Of a stretch of 64,000 nucleotides of DNA, positions 42,538-53,517 are shown piece after piece. The DNA is from Streptomyces griseocarneus (GTDB taxonomy: Bacteria; Actinomycetota; Actinomycetes; Streptomycetales; Streptomycetaceae): contig NZ_BNBL01000010.1 in assembly GCF_014655595.1 (NCBI RefSeq), positions 1 through 64,000 on the forward strand, given 5' to 3'. The notes below the pieces were generated by a model. It saw only the letters and a list, made by a program, of their open reading frames with translations. It was not told the origin of the DNA and made no database searches. A program made the position numbers and the translations under genes. Numbering within the stretch: position 1 is the first letter of the stretch; every line of letters starts with the position of its first letter.

Positions 42538-43169
42538 TCGCCGAGGATTCCGTTCTGCTCCGGGTGGGCCTGGTGAAGGTCCTGGAGGCGGCCGGATTCG
42601 AGGTGGTGGCGGAGGCCGGTGACGCGGAGGCCCTGCTGGCGGCGGTCGAGCTGCACGAGCCCGACCTCGCCGTGCTCGACGTGCGGATGCCGCCGGGCTA
42701 CACCGACGAGGGCGTACGGGCGGCGCTCACCCTGCGCGCCCGGTGGCCCGCGACGGCGGTGCTGCTGCTGTCGCAGTACGTGGAGGAGCGGTACGCCACC
42801 GACCTGCTGACCGGGGACACGGCCGGCTTCGGCTACCTGCTCAAGCAACGGGTCGCGGACGTCGAGGAGTTCATCGAGGCGCTGCGGCGGGTGGCGGCCG
42901 GCGGCACGGCGCTCGACCCGCAGGTGGTCTCGCAGCTGCTGACGCGGCGGCACAGTGACCCGCTGGACCGGCTGACGGCGCGTGAGCGGGAGGTGCTCGC
43001 GTCGATGGCCGAGGGCCGGTCCAACGCGGGCATCGCCGGGCACCTGGTCATCAGCGAGAGCGCGGTGGCCAAGCACATCAACAGCATTCTGGCGAAGCTC
43101 GACCTGCCGAAGGCCGAGGCCGACCACCGGCGGGTGCTGGCGGTGCTGCGCTTCCTCGGCGTGGGCTGA
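42525..43169 (+). CDS. LuxR-type response regulator
   Basis: A 214-aa NarL/LuxR response regulator. The phosphoacceptor Asp is in LAVLDVRMPPG (about residue 53), followed by a LuxR HTH (LTAREREVLASMAEGRSNAG and SAVAKHINSILAKL). The GTG start lies within the last codons of the kinase gene, giving tight coupling. The pair forms a complete two-component system. Confidence 0.93.
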   Translation: MRAVIAEDSVLLRVGLVKVLEAAGFEVVAEAGDAEALLAAVELHEPDLAVLDVRMPPGYTDEGVRAALTLRARWPATAVLLLSQYVEERYATDLLTGDTAGFGYLLKQRVADVEEFIEALRRVAAGGTALDPQVVSQLLTRRHSDPLDRLTAREREVLASMAEGRSNAGIAGHLVISESAVAKHINSILAKLDLPKAEADHRRVLAVLRFLGVG

Positions 43170-43181
43170 CGGGCCGTCCGC

Positions 43182-43763
43182 CTACGCGTGCAGGCCGCGC
43201 AGGACCAGGTCGCACACCGCCTCGAACGCCGTCTCGATGCCGGGCTGCGACCACTCCGGCGCGTAGGCGGGGTCGTGGAAGCGATTGCTCGCGTCCCAGA
43301 CCGCGCGGGCGGCCGTCGTGGGCTCGACGGGCCGGAACTCGCCCTCGTCCACGCCGCCTTCGATGATCCGGGCGAGCTGCTCGATCATCGTTTCTATGTG
43401 CCGCTCGACGGTGGTGCTGTTCTCGCCGACCAGGACCATGTACGTCGCGAACAGCTCCGGGTCGTCGCCCGCCTTGCGGCGCTTGGCCGCGAAGAGCGCC
43501 GCCAGCCACTCCCGCAGCCGGCTGTCGGCCGGGCCCCGCGCGTCGGCCAGGGCCGAGAGCTCGGCGTGCGACTGGTCGAGCCAGCGCCCGGTGACCGCCT
43601 CCCGCAGGGCCGCCTTGCTGCCGAAGTGGCGGTAGACGCTGCCGTGGCTGACGCCGAGCGCGCGGGCGACGTCCACCACGGTGGCCTTGGCGGGGCCGTA
43701 GCGGCGCAGCACGTCCTCGGTGGCTTCGAGGATGCGGTCCGGGGTCAGGGGCTCGGCGGGCAT
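43182..43763 (-). CDS. TetR-family transcriptional regulator
   Basis: A 193-aa TetR protein. The N-terminal HTH (ATVVDVARALGVSHGSVYRHF, about residues 27-47) is followed by a ligand-binding C-terminal region. It is encoded 106 bp downstream of the aldo/keto reductase gene on the same strand. A large palindrome upstream of that reductase may be its operator. Confidence 0.92.
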   Translation of the reverse strand: MPAEPLTPDRILEATEDVLRRYGPAKATVVDVARALGVSHGSVYRHFGSKAALREAVTGRWLDQSHAELSALADARGPADSRLREWLAALFAAKRRKAGDDPELFATYMVLVGENSTTVERHIETMIEQLARIIEGGVDEGEFRPVEPTTAARAVWDASNRFHDPAYAPEWSQPGIETAFEAVCDLVLRGLHA

Positions 43764-43869
43764 CGGGATGCGGGGTCCCTTCGGGGTGCGGTTGGCTTGT
43801 ACGACCGTACCCGCGTGGTGGCGCGCGCGGTGGCCCGGGTCGTCATCCGGCTGCGGGGCACCCCTGGGC

Positions 43870-44874
43870 TCAGTGCTCGCTGTCCAGGTGGGCCATCTGG
43901 CTCGCCGGATAGCGTTCGCCGGCCGCGGCGCCCGCCGGGACGGCCTCCTCGATGGCGGCGAGGTCGTCGGCGCCGAGGGTGACGTCCAGGGCGCCGAGCG
44001 CCTCGGTGAGGCGGTCGCGGCGGCGGGCGCCGACCAGGGGGACGATGTCCTCGCCGCGCGAGAGGACCCACGCGATGGCGGTCTGGGCGACGCTCGCGCC
44101 CCTGCCCTCGGCGACCTTGCGCAGCGCGTCGACCAGGTCGAGGTTGCGCTGGAGGTTCTCGCCCTGGAAGCGCGGGCTCATGCCGCGGAAGTCATTGGCC
44201 GCCAGCTGCCGGTCGCGGCTGAAGTGGCCGCTGATCAGGCCGCGCGAGAGCACGCCGTACGCCGTGACGCCGATGCCCAGCTCGCGGCAGGTGGGCAGGA
44301 TCCGCTCCTCGATGCCGCGCGAGATCAGGGAGTACTCGATCTGGAGGTCGCTGATGGGGGCGACGGAGGCGGCCCGGCGGATGGTGTCCGCGCCGACCTC
44401 CGACAGGCCGATGTGGCGGACGTGGCCGGCCTGGACCAGCTCGGCGATCGCGCCGACGGTCTCCTCGACCGGGACGTCCGGGTCGACGCGGGCGATGCGG
44501 TAGACGTCGATGTGGTCGACGCCCAGGCGCTGCAGGGAGTAGGCGGCGAAGCTCTTCACGGCGGCGGGGCGGCCGTCGTAGCCGGACCAGCCGCCGTCGG
44601 GGTCGCGCAGGGCGCCGAACTTGACGCTGGTGAGGGCCTTCTCGCGGTGGGCGGCCGTGGTGGAGCGCAGGGCCTCGCCGATGAGCATCTCGTTGTGACC
44701 CATGCCGTAGAAGTCGCCGGTGTCCAGCAGGGTGACGCCGGCGTCCAGGGCGGCGTGGATGGTGGCGATCGACTCGGTGCGGTCGGCGTCGCCGTAGAGG
44801 GCGGACATGCCCATGCAGCCGAGGCCGAGGGCGGAGACCTGGGGGCCGGTGGTGCCCAGAGTGCGGTGCAGCAC
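43870..44874 (-). CDS. Aldo/keto reductase lacking the catalytic His
   Basis: A 334-aa AKR. The catalytic Asp and Tyr are in LLDTGDFYGMGHNEM (residues about 51 and 56) and Lys is in LTSVKFG (about 83). The fourth tetrad residue, His, is replaced by Ala (VYRIARVDPDVPVEE). The enzyme reduces carbonyl compounds with NADPH, but the Ala substitution may change its rate or role. The GTG start has CAGGAG upstream. Confidence 0.9.
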   Translation of the reverse strand: MLHRTLGTTGPQVSALGLGCMGMSALYGDADRTESIATIHAALDAGVTLLDTGDFYGMGHNEMLIGEALRSTTAAHREKALTSVKFGALRDPDGGWSGYDGRPAAVKSFAAYSLQRLGVDHIDVYRIARVDPDVPVEETVGAIAELVQAGHVRHIGLSEVGADTIRRAASVAPISDLQIEYSLISRGIEERILPTCRELGIGVTAYGVLSRGLISGHFSRDRQLAANDFRGMSPRFQGENLQRNLDLVDALRKVAEGRGASVAQTAIAWVLSRGEDIVPLVGARRRDRLTEALGALDVTLGADDLAAIEEAVPAGAAAGERYPASQMAHLDSEH

Positions 44875-44946
44875 GGGGAACTCCTGGGGGAGGGGTGGGG
44901 GTGCCTCCCGGCGGTGGGTCCGGGAGGCGGGTACACCAGAAGCGTG

Positions 44947-44988
44947 ACACATGGACTGACAGATTTCAATATCTGTCAGTCCATGTGT
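44947..44988. promoter_or_regulatory. Large perfect palindrome (18-bp arms, TTCAAT loop)
   Basis: Arms ACACATGGACTGACAGAT (44947-44964) and ATCTGTCAGTCCATGTGT (44971-44988) flank a 6-nt loop. The palindrome lies 73 bp upstream of the aldo/keto reductase start and 22 bp after the MFS stop. It is AT-richer than the surroundings. It could be a TetR-type operator or a strong terminator. Confidence 0.85.
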
Positions 44989-45009
44989 GTCCTCACCCTC
45001 AGGTCCGGA

Positions 45010-46479
45010 TCAGCGCACCGACCTCGGCAGCCGCAGGCTCAGCAGCACCGTCGCCACCACCAGCAGCAGCTGTGCCCCGAACGTGATCAGCAGCGCCTTC
45101 CGCATCCCGGTCGACGGCGCCAGCGACAGGAACAGCGAGCCCATCGTCGCCACGCCCAGCGCCATGAACGCCTGCTGCGTCGTGACCATCACCCCGCTGC
45201 CCACGCCCGCCCGGTCCACCGGCACCTCGCTCAGCACGATCCGCAGCGTCGGAGGGATCAGCAGCCCCTGCCCCAGCCCCTGGATCGCCAGGCCCGCCGC
45301 GGGGCCCGCCGCGCCCAGCCCGTCCCAGCCGAACCAGAACGTGGCGATCACCGTGGTCAGCCCCGTCAGCTGGATGAGGGATCCGGCCGTCACCACCCGC
45401 CGCCCGAACCGGGCCGCCAGCCGCGGCCCCGCCATCGAGCCCGCGAAGTACGTGGCGCACATCGGCAGCAGCGCCAGCCCCGCCGCCATCGGCCCCAGCT
45501 GCAATCCCTCCTGCAGCACCACCGCCAGCACGAACATGAAGCCGCCCCAGCCGACCGAGAAGGGGGCGATCACCGCCAGCCCGCTGCGCACCGAGTGCAC
45601 CCGCAGCAGCGACGGCGGCACCAGCGGCGTACGCCCGGCCCGCTCCTCGCGCCGCTCCACCACGACGAGCGCCACCGTCGCGAGGGGGAACACCCCCAGC
45701 AGCACCCACGACCACAGCGGCCAGCCCGTCGAGCGCCCCTCCGTCAGCGGCACCAGCAGCGACACCAGGCTCAGCGTCAGCAGCAGCGTGCCCCGCGCGT
45801 CCACCCGCGTCGGGTTCGCCGACCGGGTCTCGGGCACCGACCGCAGCGCGAGCAGCAGCGCCGCCGCCGCGATCGGCGCGTTGATCAGGAAGATCGACCG
45901 CCAGCCCGTCCCGGCCGGGTTCACGGAGACCAGCACCCCGCCGAGCACCTGCCCGACCGCGCTGGCCACCCCGGCCGTGCCGCTGTACAGGCTCATCGCC
46001 CTGGTCCGCCGCTCCCCGCTGGTCGTGGCCTGGATCGTCGCCAGCACCTGCGGCAGCATCAGCGCCGCGGCCGCGCCCTGCGCCACCCGGGCCGCCACCA
46101 GCGACCACGCGTCCGGCGCCAGGCCGCACGCCACCGACGTCACTCCGAACGCGGCCGTCCCCCACAGGAACAGCCGTCGCCGGCCCACGGTGTCGCCGAG
46201 CCGCCCGCCCAGCACGAGCAGCACCGCGTAGGCGACGCCGTAGCCCCCGACCACCATCTCCAGCAGCGCGGGACCGGCGTCCAGGTCGTCGTCGATGGTC
46301 GGCAGCGCGACGTTGACGATGAAGAAGTCGAGGAACGGCAGCGCGGCACCGATGAGCACGGTGAGCAGGCCCACGCGGCCGATCGAGGGGGAGGCGGGGG
46401 AGGGGCCGCTGGGGAGGACGGCCGGGGCGGGAGGCGGTACGGGGAGGGGAACGGGACGGGGTATGCGGATTTCGTTCAC
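45010..46479 (-). CDS. MFS transporter (DHA2-like)
   Basis: A 489-aa major facilitator with about 14 transmembrane segments. FLDFFIVNVALPTIDDDLDA (about residue 50) and LGDTVGRRRLFLWG identify the DHA2 drug-efflux class. The GTG start at 46479 is divergent from an XRE/MmyB-like regulator gene, repeating the 23.7-26.2 kb arrangement. Confidence 0.92.
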   Translation of the reverse strand: MNEIRIPRPVPLPVPPPAPAVLPSGPSPASPSIGRVGLLTVLIGAALPFLDFFIVNVALPTIDDDLDAGPALLEMVVGGYGVAYAVLLVLGGRLGDTVGRRRLFLWGTAAFGVTSVACGLAPDAWSLVAARVAQGAAAALMLPQVLATIQATTSGERRTRAMSLYSGTAGVASAVGQVLGGVLVSVNPAGTGWRSIFLINAPIAAAALLLALRSVPETRSANPTRVDARGTLLLTLSLVSLLVPLTEGRSTGWPLWSWVLLGVFPLATVALVVVERREERAGRTPLVPPSLLRVHSVRSGLAVIAPFSVGWGGFMFVLAVVLQEGLQLGPMAAGLALLPMCATYFAGSMAGPRLAARFGRRVVTAGSLIQLTGLTTVIATFWFGWDGLGAAGPAAGLAIQGLGQGLLIPPTLRIVLSEVPVDRAGVGSGVMVTTQQAFMALGVATMGSLFLSLAPSTGMRKALLITFGAQLLLVVATVLLSLRLPRSVR

Positions 46480-46507
46480 GGGACACGACGATGGCAGCGC
46501 CGTGAGC

Positions 46508-46550
46508 CTGGTACCAGAGTGCCCTTATCCTGGTATTCGAACTACCTGGC
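46508..46550. promoter_or_regulatory. CTGGTACCAG and CCTGGTA repeats in the MFS/XRE divergent region
   Basis: A 10-bp palindrome CTGGTACCAG (46508-46517) is followed by two more CCTGG-containing half sites near 46529 and 46545. These repeats lie in the divergent promoter and are candidate operator sites for the XRE regulator. Confidence 0.4.
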
Positions 46551-46582
46551 AACTGGATCAGCGGTACCGCACCCTGGAGCAC

Positions 46583-47485
46583 ATGACCACGATGGTGATC
46601 GAAAGCAGGGCGGCCGCCTACGCCGCCGCCCGGCCCGACGAGGTACGGCGCCACGAACTGGCGGCCTTCCTGCGCAGCCGCCGCGAACGCATCAGCCCCG
46701 AGCGGGCCGGCCTGCCGCGCGGGCCCCGCCGCCGCACCCCCGGCCTGCGCCGCGAGGAGGTCGCCCAGCTCGCCGCCGTGGGCGTCACCTGGTACACGTG
46801 GCTCGAGCAGGCCCGTGACATCCAGGTCTCCGCGCAGGTCCTGGACTCCGTCGCCCGCGCCCTGATGCTCGACCGCGCCGAGCGCGCCCACCTCTTCGCC
46901 CTGGCGGGCTCCGCCGATCCCCGGGCGGACACCGAGTGCGGGACCATCACCCCCGCGCTGCGCCTGATGCTGGAGCGGCTGGAGCCCTTCCCCGCCTGCC
47001 TGCAGAACGCCCGCTACGACATCCTCGCCTACAACCGCGCGTACGGGCAGCTGCTCTGCGACCTCGACGAGATCCCGCCGGAGGACCGCAACTGCCTGTG
47101 GCTGTACTTCACCCACCCCGCCTGGCGGACCGGCACCGTCGACTGGGAGGAGGCCACCCGCGCGATGGCCGCGAAATTCCGGGCCTCGATGGCCGACCAC
47201 CTCGCCGAGCCCGCCTGGAAGTGCCTCCTGAAGCGCCTGCAGGACGCCTCGCCGGAGTTCCGGCGGGTGTGGGAGCGGCACGAGGTCGTCCAGCCCACCG
47301 CCCACCGCACGCGCGTCCTGCGCCAGCCGCAGGTCGGCCCGTTGCGGCTGGACTACACGAGCCTGTGGACGGGCCCCACCCCCGGCGCCCGGGTGCTGAC
47401 CTTCACCCCGGCCGACGAGGAGACCCACGACCGGCTGCTGAAGCTGAGCGAGCTGACCTCGGCCATGACCTCGGTCATGGCGTGA
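46583..47485 (+). CDS. XRE-family regulator with MmyB-like domain
   Basis: A 300-aa regulator with an N-terminal HTH (RRTPGLRREEVAQLAAVGVT, about residues 50-70; WYTWLEQARD) and an MmyB-like C-terminal region (LQNARYDILAYNRAYGQLL). It is divergent from the MFS gene and a probable repressor of it. Close to, but distinct from, the regulator at 25286-26173. The stop codon lies inside a 27-bp imperfect direct repeat. Confidence 0.9.
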   Translation: MTTMVIESRAAAYAAARPDEVRRHELAAFLRSRRERISPERAGLPRGPRRRTPGLRREEVAQLAAVGVTWYTWLEQARDIQVSAQVLDSVARALMLDRAERAHLFALAGSADPRADTECGTITPALRLMLERLEPFPACLQNARYDILAYNRAYGQLLCDLDEIPPEDRNCLWLYFTHPAWRTGTVDWEEATRAMAAKFRASMADHLAEPAWKCLLKRLQDASPEFRRVWERHEVVQPTAHRTRVLRQPQVGPLRLDYTSLWTGPTPGARVLTFTPADEETHDRLLKLSELTSAMTSVMA

Positions 47486-47549
47486 CGGAGGGAGGACGGG
47501 ACGGCGTGACGCCGGAGCACGGCATGGCGTGGCGGAGAGAGGACGGGAC
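47476..47549 (+). repeat. 27-bp imperfect direct repeat spanning a stop codon
   Basis: Copies at 47476-47502 and 47523-47549 match at 25 of 27 positions. The first contains the TGA stop of the XRE gene; in the second the stop is changed to TGG. Confidence 0.8.
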
Positions 47550-47633
47550 CTTCGGCGGATCGTCCGTTCGCCCGGATGAGGGACAATTAACGGTCCGCCC
47601 AACCGCCCGCATGACTTCGAGGAAGCACCCTCC

Positions 47634-48776
47634 ATGACGCTCCAGATCGGTCCGCACCCGGTGCAGCCGCCGGTGGTCCTGGCCCCGATGGCGGGGATCA
47701 CCAACGCTCCCTTCCGCACGCTGTGCCGTGAGTTCTCCGGTGGCAAGGGGCTCTTCGTCAGCGAGATGATCACCACGCGGGCGCTCGTCGAGCGGGACGC
47801 CAAGACGATGCGGCTGATCCACTTCGACGGGACCGAGAAGCCGCGCTCCATCCAGCTCTACGGCGTCGACCCGGTGACCGTCGGCAAGGCCGTCCGCATG
47901 ATCGTGGACGAGGACCTGGCCGATCACGTCGACCTCAACTTCGGCTGCCCCGTCCCCAAGGTCACCCGCAAGGGCGGCGGCTCCGCCCTGCCGTACAAGC
48001 GGAACCTCCTGCGCTCGATCCTGCGCGAGGCCGTCGGCAACGCCGGCTCCCTGCCGGTGACCATGAAGATGCGCAAGGGCATCGACGACGAGCACATCAC
48101 CTACCTCGACGCCGGACGGATCGCCGTCGAGGAGGGCGTCACGGCCATCGCCCTGCACGGCCGCACCGCCGCCCAGCACTACAGCGGCACCGCCGACTGG
48201 GAGGCCATCGCCCGCCTGAAGGAGGCGGTGCCCGAGATCCCCGTCCTGGGCAACGGCGACATCTGGTCCGCCGACGACGCCGTGCGCATGATGCGCGAGA
48301 CGGGCTGCGACGGCGTCGTGGTCGGGCGCGGCTGCCTGGGCCGGCCCTGGCTCTTCCGGGACCTGGTCGCCGCCCTCGAGGAGGGCCCGGACGGGACGCC
48401 CACCGCGACGCCCACCGCGCCGACCCTGCGCGAGGTGGCGCGCGTGATGCTGCGCCACGCGGAGCTGCTGGGGCAGTGGCTCGAGAACGAGCAGCGCGGC
48501 GTCATCGACTTCCGCAAGCACGTCGCCTGGTACACCAAGGGCTTCTCCATCGGCTCGGAGCTGCGCAAGAAGCTGGCGATCGCCTCATCTCTGGACGAAC
48601 TGGACGCTCTTTTGAGCGAACTGGACCTGGATCAGGCCTGGCCGGTGGGTGCCGACGGCCCCCGCGGCCGTACGTCCGGCCGCGACCGGGTGGTGCTTCC
48701 TGACGGGTGGCTGAACGACCCGTACGACTGCGCCGTGGTCGGCGCGGATGCCGAACTCGATACTTCGGGCGGGTGA
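47634..48776 (+). CDS. dusB: tRNA-dihydrouridine synthase (DusB-type)
   Basis: A 380-aa FMN-dependent tRNA-dihydrouridine synthase. The N-terminal VVLAPMAGITNAPFR and the catalytic Cys in NFGCPVPKVTRKGGGSAL (about residue 105) with later HGRTAAQHYSG and VVGRGCLGRPW define the DUS family. It reduces uridines in tRNA with NADPH. Its ATG is preceded by GAGGAAG. Confidence 0.93.
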   Translation: MTLQIGPHPVQPPVVLAPMAGITNAPFRTLCREFSGGKGLFVSEMITTRALVERDAKTMRLIHFDGTEKPRSIQLYGVDPVTVGKAVRMIVDEDLADHVDLNFGCPVPKVTRKGGGSALPYKRNLLRSILREAVGNAGSLPVTMKMRKGIDDEHITYLDAGRIAVEEGVTAIALHGRTAAQHYSGTADWEAIARLKEAVPEIPVLGNGDIWSADDAVRMMRETGCDGVVVGRGCLGRPWLFRDLVAALEEGPDGTPTATPTAPTLREVARVMLRHAELLGQWLENEQRGVIDFRKHVAWYTKGFSIGSELRKKLAIASSLDELDALLSELDLDQAWPVGADGPRGRTSGRDRVVLPDGWLNDPYDCAVVGADAELDTSGG

Positions 48777-49160
48777 AACGCCGTCGAACACGGCGTGATT
48801 CTCGCCACCTCTGATAAGGGTCTCGCTCAGATGAGCACCGGAATCAGGGGTGCACCTTTCCAAGGGGTGGCACTGCGTGCCACCCCTTTTGGTTTCAACT
48901 CTTGACGACAGAGGGTGGAGTTTTTCGACGGGCCGTGATCGGTCGATCATTTTCGGTCATGTTGAGTTCAGAGCCTGAAAGAAGGGAGGTAGGGCCTCAT
49001 TTGAGCGCGCAACTTTCGATCTGCTGGCGGACGGGTGGTTGCGCCCCCAAGTTGGCGGAGTAGACCTCCTCAGATGCCTTCGATCTGGGTACGCTCCCCG
49101 CCGTCAGGGCAGTCCTCCCCCCTCAGCGTCCCGGGAGGCCCGAGTGAGGAGTCGATTCCC
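48777..49160. other. 384-bp intergenic region between dusB and ppdK
   Basis: No convincing gene lies here. It holds a terminator at 48862-48888 and, further right, several A/T-richer stretches with GATCGGTCGATC and AAGAAGGGAGG-type elements that look like promoter and leader sequence for ppdK. An upstream in-frame extension of ppdK from 49035 is open but has no family-like content. Confidence 0.6.
48862..48895 (+). terminator. dusB terminator
   Basis: An 11-bp perfect stem (AAGGGGTGGCA / TGCCACCCCTT, 5-nt loop; 48862-48872 with 48878-48888) is followed by TTGGTTT. It is a rho-independent-type terminator, including a T-rich tail. Confidence 0.85.
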
Positions 49161-51881
<2,721 letters not shown>

Positions 51882-51956
51882 GTGGCGGCCTGTTGAACTC
51901 CGGAGCCGGTGTGGGATGACCTCGACCCTCGGACCTCGGCGGCTCCGGTAGAAGAG

Positions 51957-51988
51957 AAGGGACGGCGCTCGCGCGGGCGCCGTCCCTT
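51957..51988 (+). terminator. ppdK terminator
   Basis: A 12-bp perfect stem (AAGGGACGGCGC / GCGCCGTCCCTT, 8-nt loop) followed by CC begins about 75 bp after the ppdK stop. A typical GC-rich terminator. Confidence 0.85.
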
Positions 51989-52092
51989 CCTCATGTCCTC
52001 GTGCCCTGGTGTCCTCGCGCCCCGTGCCTTCGTGTCCCCGGGCGCGGACACCGAGATCGTTAACCTGTTCGTAACGTGCTGTTGCACGGCGA

Positions 52093-52124
52093 AGGGGCGG
52101 CGCCCGTGCGGGAGCGCCGCCCCT
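52093..52124 (+). terminator. Second hairpin downstream of ppdK
   Basis: An 11-bp perfect stem (AGGGGCGGCGC / GCGCCGCCCCT) with a 10-nt loop, followed by CTTTACTCC. It could back up the first terminator or end a short transcript that starts between them. Confidence 0.7.
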
Positions 52125-52379
52125 CTTTACTCCCCCACCGGGAGTTGTTGCCGCCCGCATCGGCTCGGGCGGCAACTCGCATACCCAGCGGCCGCTTTTT
52201 CGCTCGCCACCCCCCACGGGAACGAGCGGGGCGGCCCTGAGTGCGTGAATAGCATTTCGCTTCTGCGATGTTCGCCGCGAGTCCTTTCAACTGTGGCCAA
52301 AAGGGCGTGGTAACACCTCGTATCGGTGTGCATACTCAGTGAGCGGGGGGTGGTTGCGGATGTCTCATGTGGGGGTTTG

Positions 52380-53429
52380 GTGCTGCGTGTCCATTTCACT
52401 GGACTCGATCTGGCCCGGTTGCGCCTGGCCGGAGACCCGGACGTGCTCTGGGAAACCGTATTGAGCCTGCACCGGCTTCGGGACAAACAAGGCGAGTCGA
52501 TCTTCGGGGATTGGCGCTCGGAAACCCGAGCTCGGTTGAATGGTGAAACGCGGCTACTGGCGCCGCTGGTTCCGTCCCGTGGATATTTCCCGGACTTCCT
52601 GACACCGCCCGAAGGGTTAGACGGACTCGAGTCCGGCATAGCCGCCCTGCGGGCCACCCCGGCCGACCGGGTGCACGACGAACTGAGCCGGCTGCCCACC
52701 GTGCGGACCCTGCCGGCTTGGATACGATCGCTGGCCGAGGGCGACGCCCGGGCGTTCGGGAAGCTGATCAGCGCCCTCCACACCTATCACCAGGCCGCCA
52801 TCGCCCCGTACTGGGCCCACATCCAGGCCCAGATCGAGGCGGACCGCGCCGTGCGCGGCCGGGCGCTGCTGGACGGCGGCGCGGACGCGCTGCTGTCCTC
52901 GCTGCCGCCCACCATGCGCTGGCGGGCCCCGGTGCTCGAGGTCGACTACCCCGTCGACCGCGACATGTACCTCGGTGGCCGGGGGCTGCTGCTCCTGCCG
53001 TCGTTCTTCTGCCGGCGCACGCCCGTGACCCTGCAGAACACCGAGCTCACGCCCGTGCTGGTCTACCCCGCGCGGGCCATGTCCGAGTCGGCGCCCGCCG
53101 TCCCGGACGCCCCGCGCTCGCTGGGCAAGCTCGTCGGGCACACCCGTTCGGCGGTCCTGGGCTCCATCGGCGGCGGCTGCACCACCAGTGAACTCGCCCG
53201 CAGGGTCGGCGTGTCGGCCGCCTCGGCCAGCCAGCACGCGGGCGTGCTGCGCGAGGCCGGGCTGGTGCTGACGCTGCGCAACGGCAGCGCGGTCATGCAC
53301 ACCCTCACGCCGCTGGGCGCGGCGTTACTGCGCGGCGGGCACCGGGGGCCGCAGTCCCGGGGCAGGGTGCAGTCGTCGATGCCGGCGCGCTCGACGCCCG
53401 CCACGATGCTGCAGTTTCCCGGGGGGTGA
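52380..53429 (+). CDS. DUF5937/ArsR-like HTH transcriptional regulator
   Basis: A 349-aa regulator. The N-terminal domain (LRVHFTGLDLARLRLAGDPD) is the DUF5937 pattern, and the C-terminal winged HTH (SELARRVGVSAASASQHAGV) is of ArsR type. The GTG at 52380 gives the typical start and follows a GGGGG site. The last 20 residues (SSMPARSTPATM region) are encoded by a copy of the adjacent permease gene end. The target genes are unknown. Confidence 0.88.
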   Translation: MLRVHFTGLDLARLRLAGDPDVLWETVLSLHRLRDKQGESIFGDWRSETRARLNGETRLLAPLVPSRGYFPDFLTPPEGLDGLESGIAALRATPADRVHDELSRLPTVRTLPAWIRSLAEGDARAFGKLISALHTYHQAAIAPYWAHIQAQIEADRAVRGRALLDGGADALLSSLPPTMRWRAPVLEVDYPVDRDMYLGGRGLLLLPSFFCRRTPVTLQNTELTPVLVYPARAMSESAPAVPDAPRSLGKLVGHTRSAVLGSIGGGCTTSELARRVGVSAASASQHAGVLREAGLVLTLRNGSAVMHTLTPLGAALLRGGHRGPQSRGRVQSSMPARSTPATMLQFPGG

Positions 53430-53517
53430 CCCGCGGACCCCCAGCCGGACGGAAGTGCCGGCCGTCTCAGTCGTCGATCCCCGAGCGCTCCACGCCCGCC
53501 ACGATGTACCGCTGCAG
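53370..53517. repeat. Partial duplication of the permease gene 3' end
   Basis: The segment at 53370-53414 resembles 53468-53517 (35 of the first 39 positions identical). The second is the true 3' end of the MalG-like permease gene. The first forms the C-terminal coding part of the regulator gene on the opposite strand. Confidence 0.85.

Larger units (their letters stand above)
51882..52379. other. 498-bp intergenic region with two terminators
   Basis: Two strong hairpins (51957-51988 and 52093-52124) lie only 105 bp apart. Between them is a stretch including GTTAACCTGTTCGTAAC. Right of the second hairpin comes a lower-GC promoter-like segment for the downstream regulator, with an ACACC/GGTGT mini-hairpin at 52313-52329. 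No gene was found, but a short RNA between the terminators is possible. Confidence 0.55.

Noticed and set aside
49035..49160. N-terminal extension of ppdK from an upstream GTG
   Set aside because: The extension has no PPDK-like residues, and a better ribosome-binding site precedes GTG 49161.
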